A stretch of 50,009 nucleotides of DNA from Clostridiales bacterium UBA3678 (GCA_002372935.1 DFJF01000013.1:1-50009), one strand, 5' to 3'. Positions 1 to 8,539 are shown, counted from the stretch's first letter. The notes: a model not told the origin generated them from the sequence alone. Translations and numbers: made by a program.

Positions 1-66
1 GTACATTCTTATTTTATCATTAACAGTTGGTAAATTATATGGTTCATGTATTTTTTTATTATTCAT
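1..66 (-). CDS. 5' end of an unidentified gene (cut by window edge)
   Basis: An ATG at position 66 on the minus strand is preceded by an AGAGGTG ribosome binding site and opens 22 codons (MNNKKIHEPYNLPTVNDKIR...) that run off the window without a stop. It follows the terminator at 91-127, so it probably starts a new unit. The visible peptide is too short to assign to a family. The start looks real from the binding site and spacing; the function is unknown. Confidence 0.45.
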   Translation of the reverse strand, partial: MNNKKIHEPYNLPTVNDKIRMY

Positions 67-90
67 TCTAAAACACCTCTTTCTTAAATA

Positions 91-127
91 TAAAAAAAAG
101 ACACCAATTTTTTATTTTGATGTCTTT
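91..127 (-). terminator. Rho-independent terminator closing the rlmCD-phosphoesterase-GNAT run
   Basis: An 11-bp stem (97-107 with 117-127, one G-T pair) and a 9-nt loop are followed on the minus strand by eight T residues (92-99). It lies downstream of the acetyltransferase gene and just before the next ribosome binding site. Confidence 0.7.
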
Positions 128-165
128 AAAGGTGGTATGCGGAAACATGTTTCCTACTAACCACA
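126..165 (-). repeat. Short remnant resembling the TrmA/RlmD 3' end (MFPHTT motif)
   Basis: Read on the minus strand, this stretch encodes NMFPHTT, which matches the conserved Asp-Met-Phe-Pro-His-Thr segment near the C terminus of TrmA/RlmD-family methyltransferases. The frame then runs into the terminator. The match is short and could be chance, but it is the third TrmA-end-like stretch downstream of an intact gene of that family (1777-3141). Confidence 0.35.
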
Positions 166-258
166 TCTTATTTAATTTTTATAAATTTTAATCAAATTTA
201 TCATTTTTTAAGTCTTTTTTAGGTGTTTTTTAATATGTCAGAAACATCTCAAATTTGT

Positions 259-381
259 TTATTTTTCAGTACTTTCCTTCAATTCTAAAACAGCTACGCA
301 CTCCACATGGGTTGTGTAGGCACCGTCAACATATGACTTAACCATGTGTAATGTTCCATAGATATGTTTCCTTACTACATT
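259..381 (-). repeat. Methyltransferase-tail-like repeat, copy 1
   Basis: The minus strand just after the acetyltransferase stop reads in one open frame to a TAA at 259-261. The peptide contains YVDGAYTTHVECVAVLELK. It aligns along its length with the tail at 940-1050 (shared pattern R-[RK]-x-[VI]-x-G-T-[IL]...Y-V-x-G-A-Y-T-T-H-[VI]-E) and its end resembles the C terminus of RlmCD/TrmA proteins (THVECVAVL). There is no obvious start codon with a binding site, so it is unlikely to be a stand-alone gene. I read it as a duplicated gene end, perhaps an integration scar. Confidence 0.5.
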
Positions 382-383
382 TT

Positions 384-926
384 TTAATTATCTATTTTAT
401 TTATAAATGAATATATTTTCATATCATGATATCCATCTATTAATTTTAAATAATTTCTTAATACACCTTCATATTTAAGTCCACTTTTTTCCATAACTCT
501 TTGTGATGCAATATTGTTTATTTCGCATCCACCAAAGAATCTGTTAACTCTTAAACTATTTATAGCAAATTCTTTTACACTATTTAAAGCCTCTGTCATA
601 TACCCTTTTTTTTGATATTTATTATCAATAGCATAGTTAAATTCAAGAGATTCATTATAATTATCCACATTTAGATTAATTGCACCAATTACAGTTCCAT
701 TTTTTAATGTTATAAGCCAGTTATAGTATTCTTTATTTTCGTATTTTCTATCTATATCTTTTAAAGATTCTTTTTCTTGTTCTAAATTTCTTGGCTCCTT
801 ATTTGCATAATATAAAAACTCTTCATTATTGATAAAACTATTAAATATATCTTCTGCATCTGTTTCTTTGAATTTTCGTAAAATTAATCTATCTGTTTTA
901 AGTTCTATTGTACCTAAATGATTCAT
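384..926 (-). CDS. GNAT acetyltransferase, RimJ/RimL type
   Basis: This 180-residue protein is a single GNAT domain. It opens with the family's ELKTDRLILRKFKETDAEDIF segment, has an acetyl-CoA-binding region around KYQKKGYMTEAL (about residues 105-120), and ends with NIASQRVMEKSGLKYEGVLRNY, typical of RimJ/RimL N-acetyltransferases that act on ribosomal protein N termini or small amines. The substrate cannot be read from the sequence. A GGAAGTG binding site precedes the ATG. The gene is last in a minus-strand run and sits between two methyltransferase-tail-like repeats, so it may be cargo added to this locus. Confidence 0.85.
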   Translation of the reverse strand: MNHLGTIELKTDRLILRKFKETDAEDIFNSFINNEEFLYYANKEPRNLEQEKESLKDIDRKYENKEYYNWLITLKNGTVIGAINLNVDNYNESLEFNYAIDNKYQKKGYMTEALNSVKEFAINSLRVNRFFGGCEINNIASQRVMEKSGLKYEGVLRNYLKLIDGYHDMKIYSFINKIDN

Positions 927-939
927 TTTTTCACTTCCT

Positions 940-1050
940 TTATTTTAATTTAAGAATTGAAATATTTTCAATGTGGGTTGTGTAGGCACCGGGAACATAT
1001 GGTCTAACCCTGTATATAGTTCCAGGAACATATCTACGCTCCACACTCGC
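940..1050 (-). repeat. Methyltransferase-tail-like repeat, copy 2
   Basis: It lies between the phosphoesterase stop and the acetyltransferase start, in frame with the phosphoesterase after its stop codon. The minus-strand peptide ends YVPGAYTTHIENISILKLK followed by TAA. The last 17 bases (940-956) are identical to the last 17 bases of the intact rlmCD gene (1777-1793), which also ends VLKLK-TAA. Copy 1 at 259-381 has the same peptide pattern. This supports duplication of the methyltransferase 3' end. Confidence 0.55.
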
Positions 1051-1053
1051 AAA

Positions 1054-1755
1054 TTAAATTTCAATTCCAAAGAACCACTTCGCAATAAGGTTTCTATCTG
1101 GATAATCATTTTCTAATAAATCTTTTTCAAAATTTTCTCTGTCATACTCTAAAATCTTCGTTTCAACATTGAATGTATCAGTATCAAATATAGTATATCT
1201 TGTAGTATTATCTTTTCTACATCCTGATGAACCAATATCATACAATTTATTATCTACAGAAAAATCTTTATGCTCATGTCCTATAAATATTAAATCATAA
1301 TCTAATAATTCAATAATTTTTTTTATTGAATCATCTTTAACAACCTTTAAATCATGGAATGGATATTGATCTTTTGAATTATAGTCTATTAGAAAATGCT
1401 CAAATAATACTTTTTTTCCATTGAATACTTCTTCAAGAGTTAGTGAACATTTTTCTAGATAATTTTTTTGACTATCTGTTATTTGACTTTTTATCCAATT
1501 TTGATGTTTTATTTCACCTTCGCCCATTTCATCATCAATCTCTGTACCTTTTAAGAAGTATAATTCATGATTTCCTAAAACTGTCTTAATATTATTCTTA
1601 ATTATTATATCCATGCATTCTTTAGGATTAGGACCAATTCCTATCGTATCTCCTAGACATATTATTTCATTAATATTTTCTTTTTTTATATCTTCTATAA
1701 CAGAAGTCAATGCTTCTCTATTGCCATGTATATCAGAAAATATTGCAATTTTCAT
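1054..1755 (-). CDS. Calcineurin-like metallophosphoesterase
   Basis: The protein has 233 residues. It begins with the dimetal signature MKIAIFSDIHGN (D8, H10), followed by CLGDTIGIGPNP (GD motif), VLGNHELY (GNH motif) and FIGHEHKDF (GHxH motif), all in the canonical order of YfcE/MJ0936-type phosphodiesterases. The substrate is not known; small cyclic or nucleotide phosphodiesters are typical. It begins 21 bases after the rlmCD stop with an AGGAGG site and is probably co-transcribed with it. It is followed by a methyltransferase-tail-like repeat. Confidence 0.88.
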   Translation of the reverse strand: MKIAIFSDIHGNREALTSVIEDIKKENINEIICLGDTIGIGPNPKECMDIIIKNNIKTVLGNHELYFLKGTEIDDEMGEGEIKHQNWIKSQITDSQKNYLEKCSLTLEEVFNGKKVLFEHFLIDYNSKDQYPFHDLKVVKDDSIKKIIELLDYDLIFIGHEHKDFSVDNKLYDIGSSGCRKDNTTRYTIFDTDTFNVETKILEYDRENFEKDLLENDYPDRNLIAKWFFGIEI

Positions 1756-1776
1756 ACTTATCCTCCTAATAACTTA

Positions 1777-3141
1777 TTATTTTAATTTAAGAACAGAAAT
1801 TACCTCTGAGTGGCTTGTCCAAGGAAACATATCTACTGGCTGAATCATTTCTATTTTATACATATCCTCCAAATATGCTAGATCCCTTACCAATGTAGCA
1901 GGATTGCAACTAATATATGCGATTTTTTTTGGATGTATTTTTATAATATTATTAATAGTATTTCTATCCAATCCTTTTCGTGGAGGATCAACAATTACAA
2001 TATTTGGAATAATTTTCTTATTATTTATCAAATCATCTATAACTTTTTCTGTATCACCTGCAATAAATTCAGTGTTTTCTATTTTATTAAACTCCGAATT
2101 CCATTTTGCATCTTTTATTGCTTGTTCTACAATCTCAACTCCATAAACCTTTTTTGCATATTTTGAAGCAAAAATAGAAATTGTTCCGATTCCACAATAT
2201 AAGTCAAAAACTACATCTTGTTTTGTAATATTTAATCCTTCAATTGCAATATTATACAAAGCTTCTGCCTGCACTGGATTTACTTGATAAAATGATAGTG
2301 GAGAAATCCTAAAATAATAATCTCCCAATATGTCTTTTATATATCCATCTCCTAAAAGATTAATGTTTTTATGACCTAAAATTACATTTGTATTATTTTT
2401 ATTTATATTTAGTACAATACTTTCTATCTCATTATATTTATTTTTTAATTCATTTAAAAAATTTTCTTGGTATGACAAACTATCACCATTTATTACTAAA
2501 ATGACCATTATTTCATTTGTTCTGATTCCTGTTTTTATAACAATATGTCTTAATAAGCCCTGTTGATTATTTTCATCATATACTGATATATCATATTTTT
2601 TAGCCAATTGTACAATAAATTTTGCTATCTCATTTGCCTTTTTATTTTGAATCAAACATTCATTTGTTTTTATAATCTCATGAGTTCTGTTCGCAAAGAC
2701 TCCAACTATTATATTTCCATTTTTATCTTTTCCTACTGGATACTGAAGTTTATTTCTATAATTGTATGGATTTCCCATTCCCCAAGTTTTATTTACATTC
2801 ACACAAGACTTTAGATTTTTTTTAACTAAGTTTTGGACTATATTTTGCTTTAAGTCTAATGTAGCATCATAAGAAAGATGCCTTAAATTACAACCTCCGC
2901 ATCTTTTGTATGTAGCACAATCTGGCTCTATTCTATTTTCAGATTTTTTGATGATTTCAATTAATTTTGCATAGGCATGTGAAGTTAAAACTTTTACAAT
3001 TAAAATTTTTACCTCTTCCCCTTTTATTGCATTTGGAACAAATATTGTAAAACCATCTATTTTAGTGATTCCTTCTCCTTCAAATCCATTATCTATGATA
3101 TTTACAATATATTCTTCATTTTTCTTAACAGGTATATCCAT
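1777..3141 (-). CDS. rlmCD: 23S rRNA (uracil-5-)-methyltransferase, RlmCD/RlmD type
   Basis: It methylates C5 of uracils in 23S rRNA using SAM. An N-terminal TRAM domain (EEYIVNIIDNGFEGEGI) is followed by the [4Fe-4S] cysteines in CATYKRCGGC (residues 75, 81, 84) with the fourth at about 162. The SAM-binding segment is DLYCGIGTISIF, and the catalytic Cys lies in ISCNPATL (about 412). The end is VDMFPWTSHSEV...LKLK. I start at the ATG at 3141, 13 bases after AGGAGG; the frame is open upstream to 3201, but that start has no binding site. Length is about 454 residues, normal for the family. Whether it modifies one or two uracils cannot be told. Confidence 0.9.
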   Translation of the reverse strand: MDIPVKKNEEYIVNIIDNGFEGEGITKIDGFTIFVPNAIKGEEVKILIVKVLTSHAYAKLIEIIKKSENRIEPDCATYKRCGGCNLRHLSYDATLDLKQNIVQNLVKKNLKSCVNVNKTWGMGNPYNYRNKLQYPVGKDKNGNIIVGVFANRTHEIIKTNECLIQNKKANEIAKFIVQLAKKYDISVYDENNQQGLLRHIVIKTGIRTNEIMVILVINGDSLSYQENFLNELKNKYNEIESIVLNINKNNTNVILGHKNINLLGDGYIKDILGDYYFRISPLSFYQVNPVQAEALYNIAIEGLNITKQDVVFDLYCGIGTISIFASKYAKKVYGVEIVEQAIKDAKWNSEFNKIENTEFIAGDTEKVIDDLINNKKIIPNIVIVDPPRKGLDRNTINNIIKIHPKKIAYISCNPATLVRDLAYLEDMYKIEMIQPVDMFPWTSHSEVISVLKLK

Positions 3142-3210
3142 CTTTAATCTCATTCCTCCTCTAAAGTACAAATCTTTCAAAAAAATTGTAATTATTTTCA
3201 ATCTTTCATT

Positions 3211-4029
3211 TTAATTTACTTTTATAGCATGCTCTTTTAGCCAATTTGTCCACTCTTTATAATATTTTGCATATACATGAATATTATCATGTGTATATTT
3301 TGCATTCAAATTATGTTCCTCATCATCAAAATACTCATTAATATCCAGATAAAATATGTTTTTATTATCTGAGAATTTTCTTATTTTTTCATTATATTTA
3401 TTTATTCTTTGGTTATTAAAGGTCTTGTCACTTTCAGATTTTGCTTTTGTAACATGCAAATTTGCTTCAATATATATAATTGAATTTTTTTGCTTTCCTT
3501 TTATGAAATTTATAAATTCTTCATACTTTTTTGCAGTTCTATCTAAATTGTACCCCAATTCGTTAATTCCCATCATGACATATATTTTACCATATTTATT
3601 TGTAGATAATAATTGCTCAATTTTGACATTTTTATTGTTTACAGAAACTGAAGTATCATATATATCATAAATATTTGAACCAGTATCTGCAAAAAATGTT
3701 GCATTGTCTAGACCTCCATACTCGGAAATACCCTCTGTTCTTGAGTCTCCGATAAATAATGCATCATCAAAATATGACTTATCTACTTTTTCAAACTTAA
3801 TATCGATTTTTTTACTATTTGATGTTTTATTCTCTTCTTCTTTATTTTCAACAGTTTCTATATTGTCATTACTATTTTCATTATTATCAATTTCAGCTAT
3901 TTCTTTGCTTGATTGTATTTCTTGCACTTTTTTTGCAATAACCTGTTTTATTACAAAAGGGCTTCCAATAATCATACTGAACAAAAATATTACTATAAAA
4001 ACTCTTGATTTATTAATCATTGATTTCAA
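3211..4029 (-). CDS. Membrane-anchored SGNH/GDSL hydrolase, probable O-acetylation partner
   Basis: This 272-residue protein has an N-terminal membrane anchor (about residues 11-30), an acidic Asn/Glu-rich linker (40-75) and an SGNH hydrolase domain outside the cell. Block I is FIGDSRTEG with the nucleophile Ser, block III is MMGINELG, and block V is DNIHV with the catalytic Asp and His. The start is a TTG at 4029, 7 bases after AGAGGG; the first ATG lies three codons later. It begins 24 bases after the MBOAT gene. MBOAT plus SGNH pairs (AlgI/AlgX, PatA/PatB, DltB/DltD-like) transfer acyl groups to extracellular polymers, so an envelope O-acetylation role is inferred. Confidence 0.8.
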   Translation of the reverse strand: MKSMINKSRVFIVIFLFSMIIGSPFVIKQVIAKKVQEIQSSKEIAEIDNNENSNDNIETVENKEEENKTSNSKKIDIKFEKVDKSYFDDALFIGDSRTEGISEYGGLDNATFFADTGSNIYDIYDTSVSVNNKNVKIEQLLSTNKYGKIYVMMGINELGYNLDRTAKKYEEFINFIKGKQKNSIIYIEANLHVTKAKSESDKTFNNQRINKYNEKIRKFSDNKNIFYLDINEYFDDEEHNLNAKYTHDNIHVYAKYYKEWTNWLKEHAIKVN

Positions 4030-4053
4030 TTTTTTACCCTCTATTGTTATTTT

Positions 4054-5445
4054 TTAAAAACTAAAATATAAAAATGGATTACTTAATCCAGTATATAATA
4101 AATATACTGATAACCAAAAAATTGCTAGTAGTGCCACTATTTCAATCCAATTATATTCTTTTCCTTCTATTAAATTCTTAGGTAATTTTGTAGAACAAAT
4201 AAGTGATATTATCATTAATATTCCATAATCTTTTATATATTTTACAAAATCCAGATTATCTATTACTTCATTACTACCAAAAAATGGAAATAATTTTTCA
4301 AACATAATATTCAATTGTGATAAATTAGTTATATTAAAAATTGTCCATGTTAATGGTATAAAAAAAATCATATATATGTGCCCAATTATTGGATATTTAT
4401 CTAAATATTTTTTTAACCATAATTTTTCATTAACAATCAATATCCAAATAAAAATTCCCCATATAATAAAATTCCAATTAGCACCATGCCATAAACCTGT
4501 AATTACCCAAACTATAAATAAGTTTAATAGTGTTCTTATTGTCCCTTTTCTGTTTCCTCCAAGTGGTATATATATATAATTTTTAAACCATGTTCCAAGT
4601 GTTATATGCCACTTTCTAAAAAATTCTGTAAAACTCTTTGATAAATATGGTAAGTTAAAATTATCTGGTATATCTATTCCAAACATTTTGCCTATTCCTT
4701 GAGCCATTACTGAATATCCCCAGAAATCAAAATAAATTTCAAAGGCATAAGTAAAAATACCCAACCAAGCTAATGGTGTTGAAATACTTTCTATTCCTAT
4801 CATTAAAATATCATTCCACATTATTCCTATATTATCTGCAATAATTGTTTTAAGTCCTAATCCAACTATAAAATATCTAACACCTTGAATAAATTTTGAG
4901 AGCTTATATGGCCTTCCCTCTAATTGTTTTTTTATATCATCAAACTGTACTATTGGACCTGATATAATTTTTGCAAAAAATATCATATTTGTAGAAAAAT
5001 TTAATATAGATTTTTCAGGATCATATTTTTCTTTATAAACATCTATTAAATATCCAATAACTTGAAATGTATAAAAACTTATTCCTAAAGGTAATGTAAG
5101 ATTTAAAGTTTTTATTTCTTTTGTAGAAATTTTTGAGATAATTGATACTACAAAATCATAATATTTAAAAACAAATAGAAATGAAAGATTATATATAATG
5201 CCAAATATTAACATTATTTTTGAATACTTTTTATTTTTTCCAATTAATCTACCAATAAAATAATTTATTATTACAGATATTGCCAATAACAACATGTAAG
5301 CTGGATGATCTTTCACACCTATAAAATAAAAAATTATGCTTCCAAATAATAATACATAGTTTCTATATTTATTTGGTGTGATATAATATATAATTAATAA
5401 TATCGGTAGAAAAATAAATATAAATTCTAAACTACTAAATATCAT
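4054..5445 (-). CDS. MBOAT-family membrane O-acyltransferase (AlgI/DltB-like)
   Basis: This is a 463-residue polytopic membrane protein with about ten hydrophobic segments. It carries the MBOAT signature: SFTEFFRKWHITLGTWFKNYIYIPLGG around residue 275 and the conserved histidine in VITGLWHGANWNF near residue 320. Such proteins move acyl groups, usually acetyl, across the membrane to polysaccharide or teichoic acid. The start has an AAAAGGAG site. A sigma-A promoter sits at 5473-5501. With the downstream SGNH protein it forms a two-gene acylation module; the polymer acylated is unknown. Confidence 0.9.
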   Translation of the reverse strand: MIFSSLEFIFIFLPILLIIYYITPNKYRNYVLLFGSIIFYFIGVKDHPAYMLLLAISVIINYFIGRLIGKNKKYSKIMLIFGIIYNLSFLFVFKYYDFVVSIISKISTKEIKTLNLTLPLGISFYTFQVIGYLIDVYKEKYDPEKSILNFSTNMIFFAKIISGPIVQFDDIKKQLEGRPYKLSKFIQGVRYFIVGLGLKTIIADNIGIMWNDILMIGIESISTPLAWLGIFTYAFEIYFDFWGYSVMAQGIGKMFGIDIPDNFNLPYLSKSFTEFFRKWHITLGTWFKNYIYIPLGGNRKGTIRTLLNLFIVWVITGLWHGANWNFIIWGIFIWILIVNEKLWLKKYLDKYPIIGHIYMIFFIPLTWTIFNITNLSQLNIMFEKLFPFFGSNEVIDNLDFVKYIKDYGILMIISLICSTKLPKNLIEGKEYNWIEIVALLAIFWLSVYLLYTGLSNPFLYFSF

Positions 5446-5472
5446 TATTTTCGCTCCTTTTCAGCCTATTAC

Positions 5473-5501
5473 AATATAACAAATTTTACTGAAAAATTCA
5501 A
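5473..5501 (-). promoter_or_regulatory. Sigma-A promoter for the MBOAT gene
   Basis: On the minus strand, -35 TTGAAT (5496-5501) and -10 TATATT (5473-5478) are separated by 17 bases, about 30 bases before the MBOAT start. It is divergent from the promoter at 5510-5538. Confidence 0.6.
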
Positions 5502-5509
5502 CTATTTTA

Positions 5510-5538
5510 TTGATATTTAATATTTTTTATATTATAAT
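5510..5538 (+). promoter_or_regulatory. Sigma-A promoter giving a leaderless transcript
   Basis: The -35 TTGATA (5510-5515), a 17-base spacer and -10 TATAAT (5533-5538) are followed by only six bases before the ATG at 5545. Transcription should begin at or within a base or two of the start codon. Confidence 0.75.
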
Positions 5539-5544
5539 AAAGCC

Positions 5545-6399
5545 ATGAAAAAATTAAATGTAAATGAAAAATATGATAACAAAAAATTAAATAAATTTTT
5601 GCAAGACAATATTCCCAATTTATCTACAAATTTATTTTATAAAACTCTTCGAAAAAAAGACATTAAAGTAAATGGGAAGAGAGTTAATGAAAATGTATTA
5701 GTACATAAAGATGATGAAATTCTTGTTTACATTCCAGATAATTTATTAGAAAATAGATCTAATCTCCAAATAATTTTTGAAGACGCAAATATAATAATTG
5801 TAAATAAGCCTGTAGGTATTGAAGTTACTGGAAACAACAGCTTGACATCTCTTATCCACAAACTATATACAAATTGTGAATTTTTACCAATGCCTTGTCA
5901 TAGATTAGATCGTAATACTTCTGGACTTTTGCTTTTTGCAAAAAATAAAGAAACTCTAGATATTTTACTTAAAAAATTCAAATTACACGAAATTGAAAAA
6001 CATTATCTTGCCTTAGTTTATGGAACCCCGAAGCTTTCATATCAAAAATTAATTGCATATCTTTTTAAAGACAGCAAAAAATCATTAGTATACATTTTAG
6101 ATGAACCTAAAAAAGGTTATTCTAAAATTATAACTTCATATAATGTTATAGAAAAACATTCAGATGGAACATGTTTATTAGATGTGCAAATAGAAACTGG
6201 TAAAACTCATCAAATAAGGGCTCATCTTGCACATATTGGTCTTCCAATTGTTGGAGATGGAAAATACGGTAATTATGAGATAAATAAAAAATTTAATAAA
6301 AAGGTTCAAGAATTAAAAAGTTATAAACTAAAATTTAATTTTAAAACAGATAGTGGTATCTTGAATTATTTAAATGGAAAAGAATTTATATTAAAATAA
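5545..6399 (+). CDS. RluA-family pseudouridine synthase with S4 domain
   Basis: The 284-residue protein has an N-terminal S4 RNA-binding domain (about 1-65) and a catalytic domain with the RluA signature CHRLDRNTSGLLLFAKN near residue 130, where the Asp is the nucleophile. IETGKTHQIRAHLAHIGLPIVGDGKYG near 215-240 is the usual second motif. It isomerises uridine to pseudouridine in 23S rRNA or tRNA; the exact site is not readable. No ribosome binding site precedes the ATG, and the promoter lies directly against it, so the mRNA is predicted to be leaderless. It is one of few plus-strand genes here. Confidence 0.9.
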   Translation: MKKLNVNEKYDNKKLNKFLQDNIPNLSTNLFYKTLRKKDIKVNGKRVNENVLVHKDDEILVYIPDNLLENRSNLQIIFEDANIIIVNKPVGIEVTGNNSLTSLIHKLYTNCEFLPMPCHRLDRNTSGLLLFAKNKETLDILLKKFKLHEIEKHYLALVYGTPKLSYQKLIAYLFKDSKKSLVYILDEPKKGYSKIITSYNVIEKHSDGTCLLDVQIETGKTHQIRAHLAHIGLPIVGDGKYGNYEINKKFNKKVQELKSYKLKFNFKTDSGILNYLNGKEFILK

Positions 6400-6404
6400 A
6401 AAGT

Positions 6405-6474
6405 GATACAATTCAAAAATACACCAGATCCCAATTTCAGGACTTAAATAAACTTTAAATTTTTAAATTGTATC
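6405..6474. terminator. Bidirectional terminator between the RluA-family gene and uvrC
   Basis: GATACAATT (6405-6413) pairs with AATTGTATC (6466-6474), with further A-T pairing inside, and is followed by CCCTTTTTT on the plus strand and CACTTTTTA on the minus strand. The loop is long (about 40 bases), so strength is uncertain. Confidence 0.45.
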
Positions 6475-6480
6475 CCTTTT

Positions 6481-8283
6481 TTATAATTCATTTTTTATTT
6501 TTTTTGCAAGTTCTTCATTTATCCCTTTAATTCCTGACAAATCTTCTATACTTGCTTCTTTTATTTTTTGTACACTTCCAAATTCTTTTAAAAGTGCTTT
6601 TTTCTTTGCATCACCAATCCCTTTTATGTCATCTAACTGAGAATGAGACAAAGATTTTTGATGTAATTTTCTATAATACGAAATAGCTGTATCATGAACA
6701 GTATCTTGAAATCTTGTAATTAAAAGCATTAACTCTGGTGAAATTTCTATTTCATTTCTATTTTCATCTATTAAAGCTCTAGTTTGATGCTTGTCATTTT
6801 TTACCATACCAAAGATCTTTATATCTACATTATATTTGTCAATTGCTCTCCTTATTGCTCTTATTTGTGTAATTCCTCCATCCGCAAAAATTGCATCAGG
6901 TAAATTTCCAAAACCAGAATTAGTGTTTGTATTAGAATTTTTAGAATCAATTGAATGTGCTAATCTCCTGGTAATTACTTCTTCCATACACCTTGGATCA
7001 TCTTGTGTTAATACTGTTTTTATTCTAAATCTTCTTGACAGATTCTTTTTTATTTCTCCATCTTGCATTACACACATTGCTGCAACCATAAAATTACCAG
7101 AAATATTTGAAATATCATAAGTTTCAATTTTTCTTGGAAACTTATCCATTTTTAATACATCTTTTAATTCAAATAAAGCACTTGTTTTTCTTTTTTCTTT
7201 ATTTTCTAAAGTAACTTTTGCATTGTTTTCTGCCATCTCTACAAACCTTAATTTTTGGCCCCTTTGCGTATTATGTATTTCAACTTTATGAGTTGTCATT
7301 GATGCAAGCCAATTCTCAAGTAAAGGTTCATTTTCCAATTCATTTCTTACCATTATTTTATTTGGAATGTTTGGGTTTCCCATATAAAATTGTTTAATAA
7401 AACCAGAAATAATTTCTGCATCATCCATATCATTTAAATCTGAAAAAAAGTAATGCTCTCTTCCTATCATCTTGCTTCCTCTAACAAAAAATATTTCCAC
7501 ACATACTTCTAATTCTGACCTAGCAATACCTATAACATCTATATTGTTTTCTGATATATTAGAAACTTTTTGTGCACTTGAGGCTCTTTCTATTGCAACC
7601 ATTCTATCTCTAATATATGCTGCTTTTTCATAATCCTGTTTTTCTGATGCAATCTTCATTTGATTTTTTAAATCTTTTAAGATCTTTTCTGTTTTGCCTT
7701 CAAGTAACTCAATTATTTCATTTATTTGCTCCATATATTCTTCATGTGATACATATCCTTGACATGGTGCTAAACATCTTTTTATATGATAATTTAAGCA
7801 TGGCCTGTCATTATATTTAAAATTTCTGCATTGTCTAATTTTATATTTTTGTTTTATAAAATCCAGCATCTCCTTTGCTGCACCTGGGCTTGCATAAGGT
7901 CCAAAATATTTTGAACCATCATTTAAAATTCTTCTTGTAATTGTAACATTAGGATATTCTGATTTTACATCAACTTTTATATATGGATATGTTTTGTCAT
8001 CTTTTAAAAGAACATTGAATTTTGGACGATTTTTCTTGATTAAATTACACTCCAAAATCAATGCTTCTGCCTCATTATCAACAACAATATACTCAAAATG
8101 GTCTATAAGTGAAACCATTTTTAATATTCTATTTGTTTTGTTTGTTTTTCTAAAATATGAACTTACTCTTCTTTTTAAATTAACTGCTTTGCCTACATAA
8201 ATTATTTTATCATCTTTATCTTTCATTAGATATACACCTGGGTCTGTAGGTAGTTTTTTTAATTCCTCTTCTATTACAAACAT
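6481..8283 (-). CDS. uvrC: UvrABC excinuclease subunit C
   Basis: UvrC makes the two incisions around a bulky DNA lesion after UvrA and UvrB have located it. The 600-residue protein has the GIY-YIG nuclease domain at the N terminus (PGVYLMKD, IIYVGKAVNLKRRV), a cysteine cluster (CRNFKYNDRPCLNYHIKRCLAPC), a UVR domain that binds UvrB (about 200-235), the RNase H-like endonuclease domain, and a C-terminal helix-hairpin-helix pair (DDIKGIGDAKKKALLKEFGS). Length and order match the family. uvrA and uvrB are not in the window. Confidence 0.96.
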   Translation of the reverse strand: MFVIEEELKKLPTDPGVYLMKDKDDKIIYVGKAVNLKRRVSSYFRKTNKTNRILKMVSLIDHFEYIVVDNEAEALILECNLIKKNRPKFNVLLKDDKTYPYIKVDVKSEYPNVTITRRILNDGSKYFGPYASPGAAKEMLDFIKQKYKIRQCRNFKYNDRPCLNYHIKRCLAPCQGYVSHEEYMEQINEIIELLEGKTEKILKDLKNQMKIASEKQDYEKAAYIRDRMVAIERASSAQKVSNISENNIDVIGIARSELEVCVEIFFVRGSKMIGREHYFFSDLNDMDDAEIISGFIKQFYMGNPNIPNKIMVRNELENEPLLENWLASMTTHKVEIHNTQRGQKLRFVEMAENNAKVTLENKEKRKTSALFELKDVLKMDKFPRKIETYDISNISGNFMVAAMCVMQDGEIKKNLSRRFRIKTVLTQDDPRCMEEVITRRLAHSIDSKNSNTNTNSGFGNLPDAIFADGGITQIRAIRRAIDKYNVDIKIFGMVKNDKHQTRALIDENRNEIEISPELMLLITRFQDTVHDTAISYYRKLHQKSLSHSQLDDIKGIGDAKKKALLKEFGSVQKIKEASIEDLSGIKGINEELAKKIKNEL

Positions 8284-8322
8284 TTTCTCACCTATTTTAT
8301 ATTTTTTATGAAAATAAATCTC

Positions 8323-8397
8323 CTATAATTCGCAATATACTCTATATAGCTTTTCAGAGTCAAAAATTACCCCGTCTAAATCTATTCCTATCTTCAT
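8323..8397 (-). pseudogene. N-terminal fragment of a HAD-type phosphatase gene
   Basis: On the minus strand an ATG at 8397, preceded by TGGAG, opens 24 codons reading MKIGIDLDGVIFDSEKLYRV and then stops at TAG. The D-x-D-G-V motif with the following FDSE is the catalytic start of HAD-superfamily nucleotidases and phosphatases. No continuation is visible in any frame before uvrC begins at 8283. It is most likely a relic of a deleted gene. Confidence 0.45.
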
Positions 8398-8510
8398 AAA
8401 AAACTCCATTCTATGTTTATTATTAATTAATAATACCATATTTTCTTCATAATTACAAGCAAGATTCTATTTATATCTTTATACAATTTATTTTAAGTTT
8501 CTATGACCTA

Positions 8511-8539
8511 TTGAAAAATTTGCAATTTTATAGTACAAT
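8511..8539 (+). promoter_or_regulatory. Sigma-A promoter for the M23 peptidase
   Basis: TTGAAA (8511-8516), 17 bases, TACAAT (8534-8539), about 48 bases before the ATG at 8588. Confidence 0.55.
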
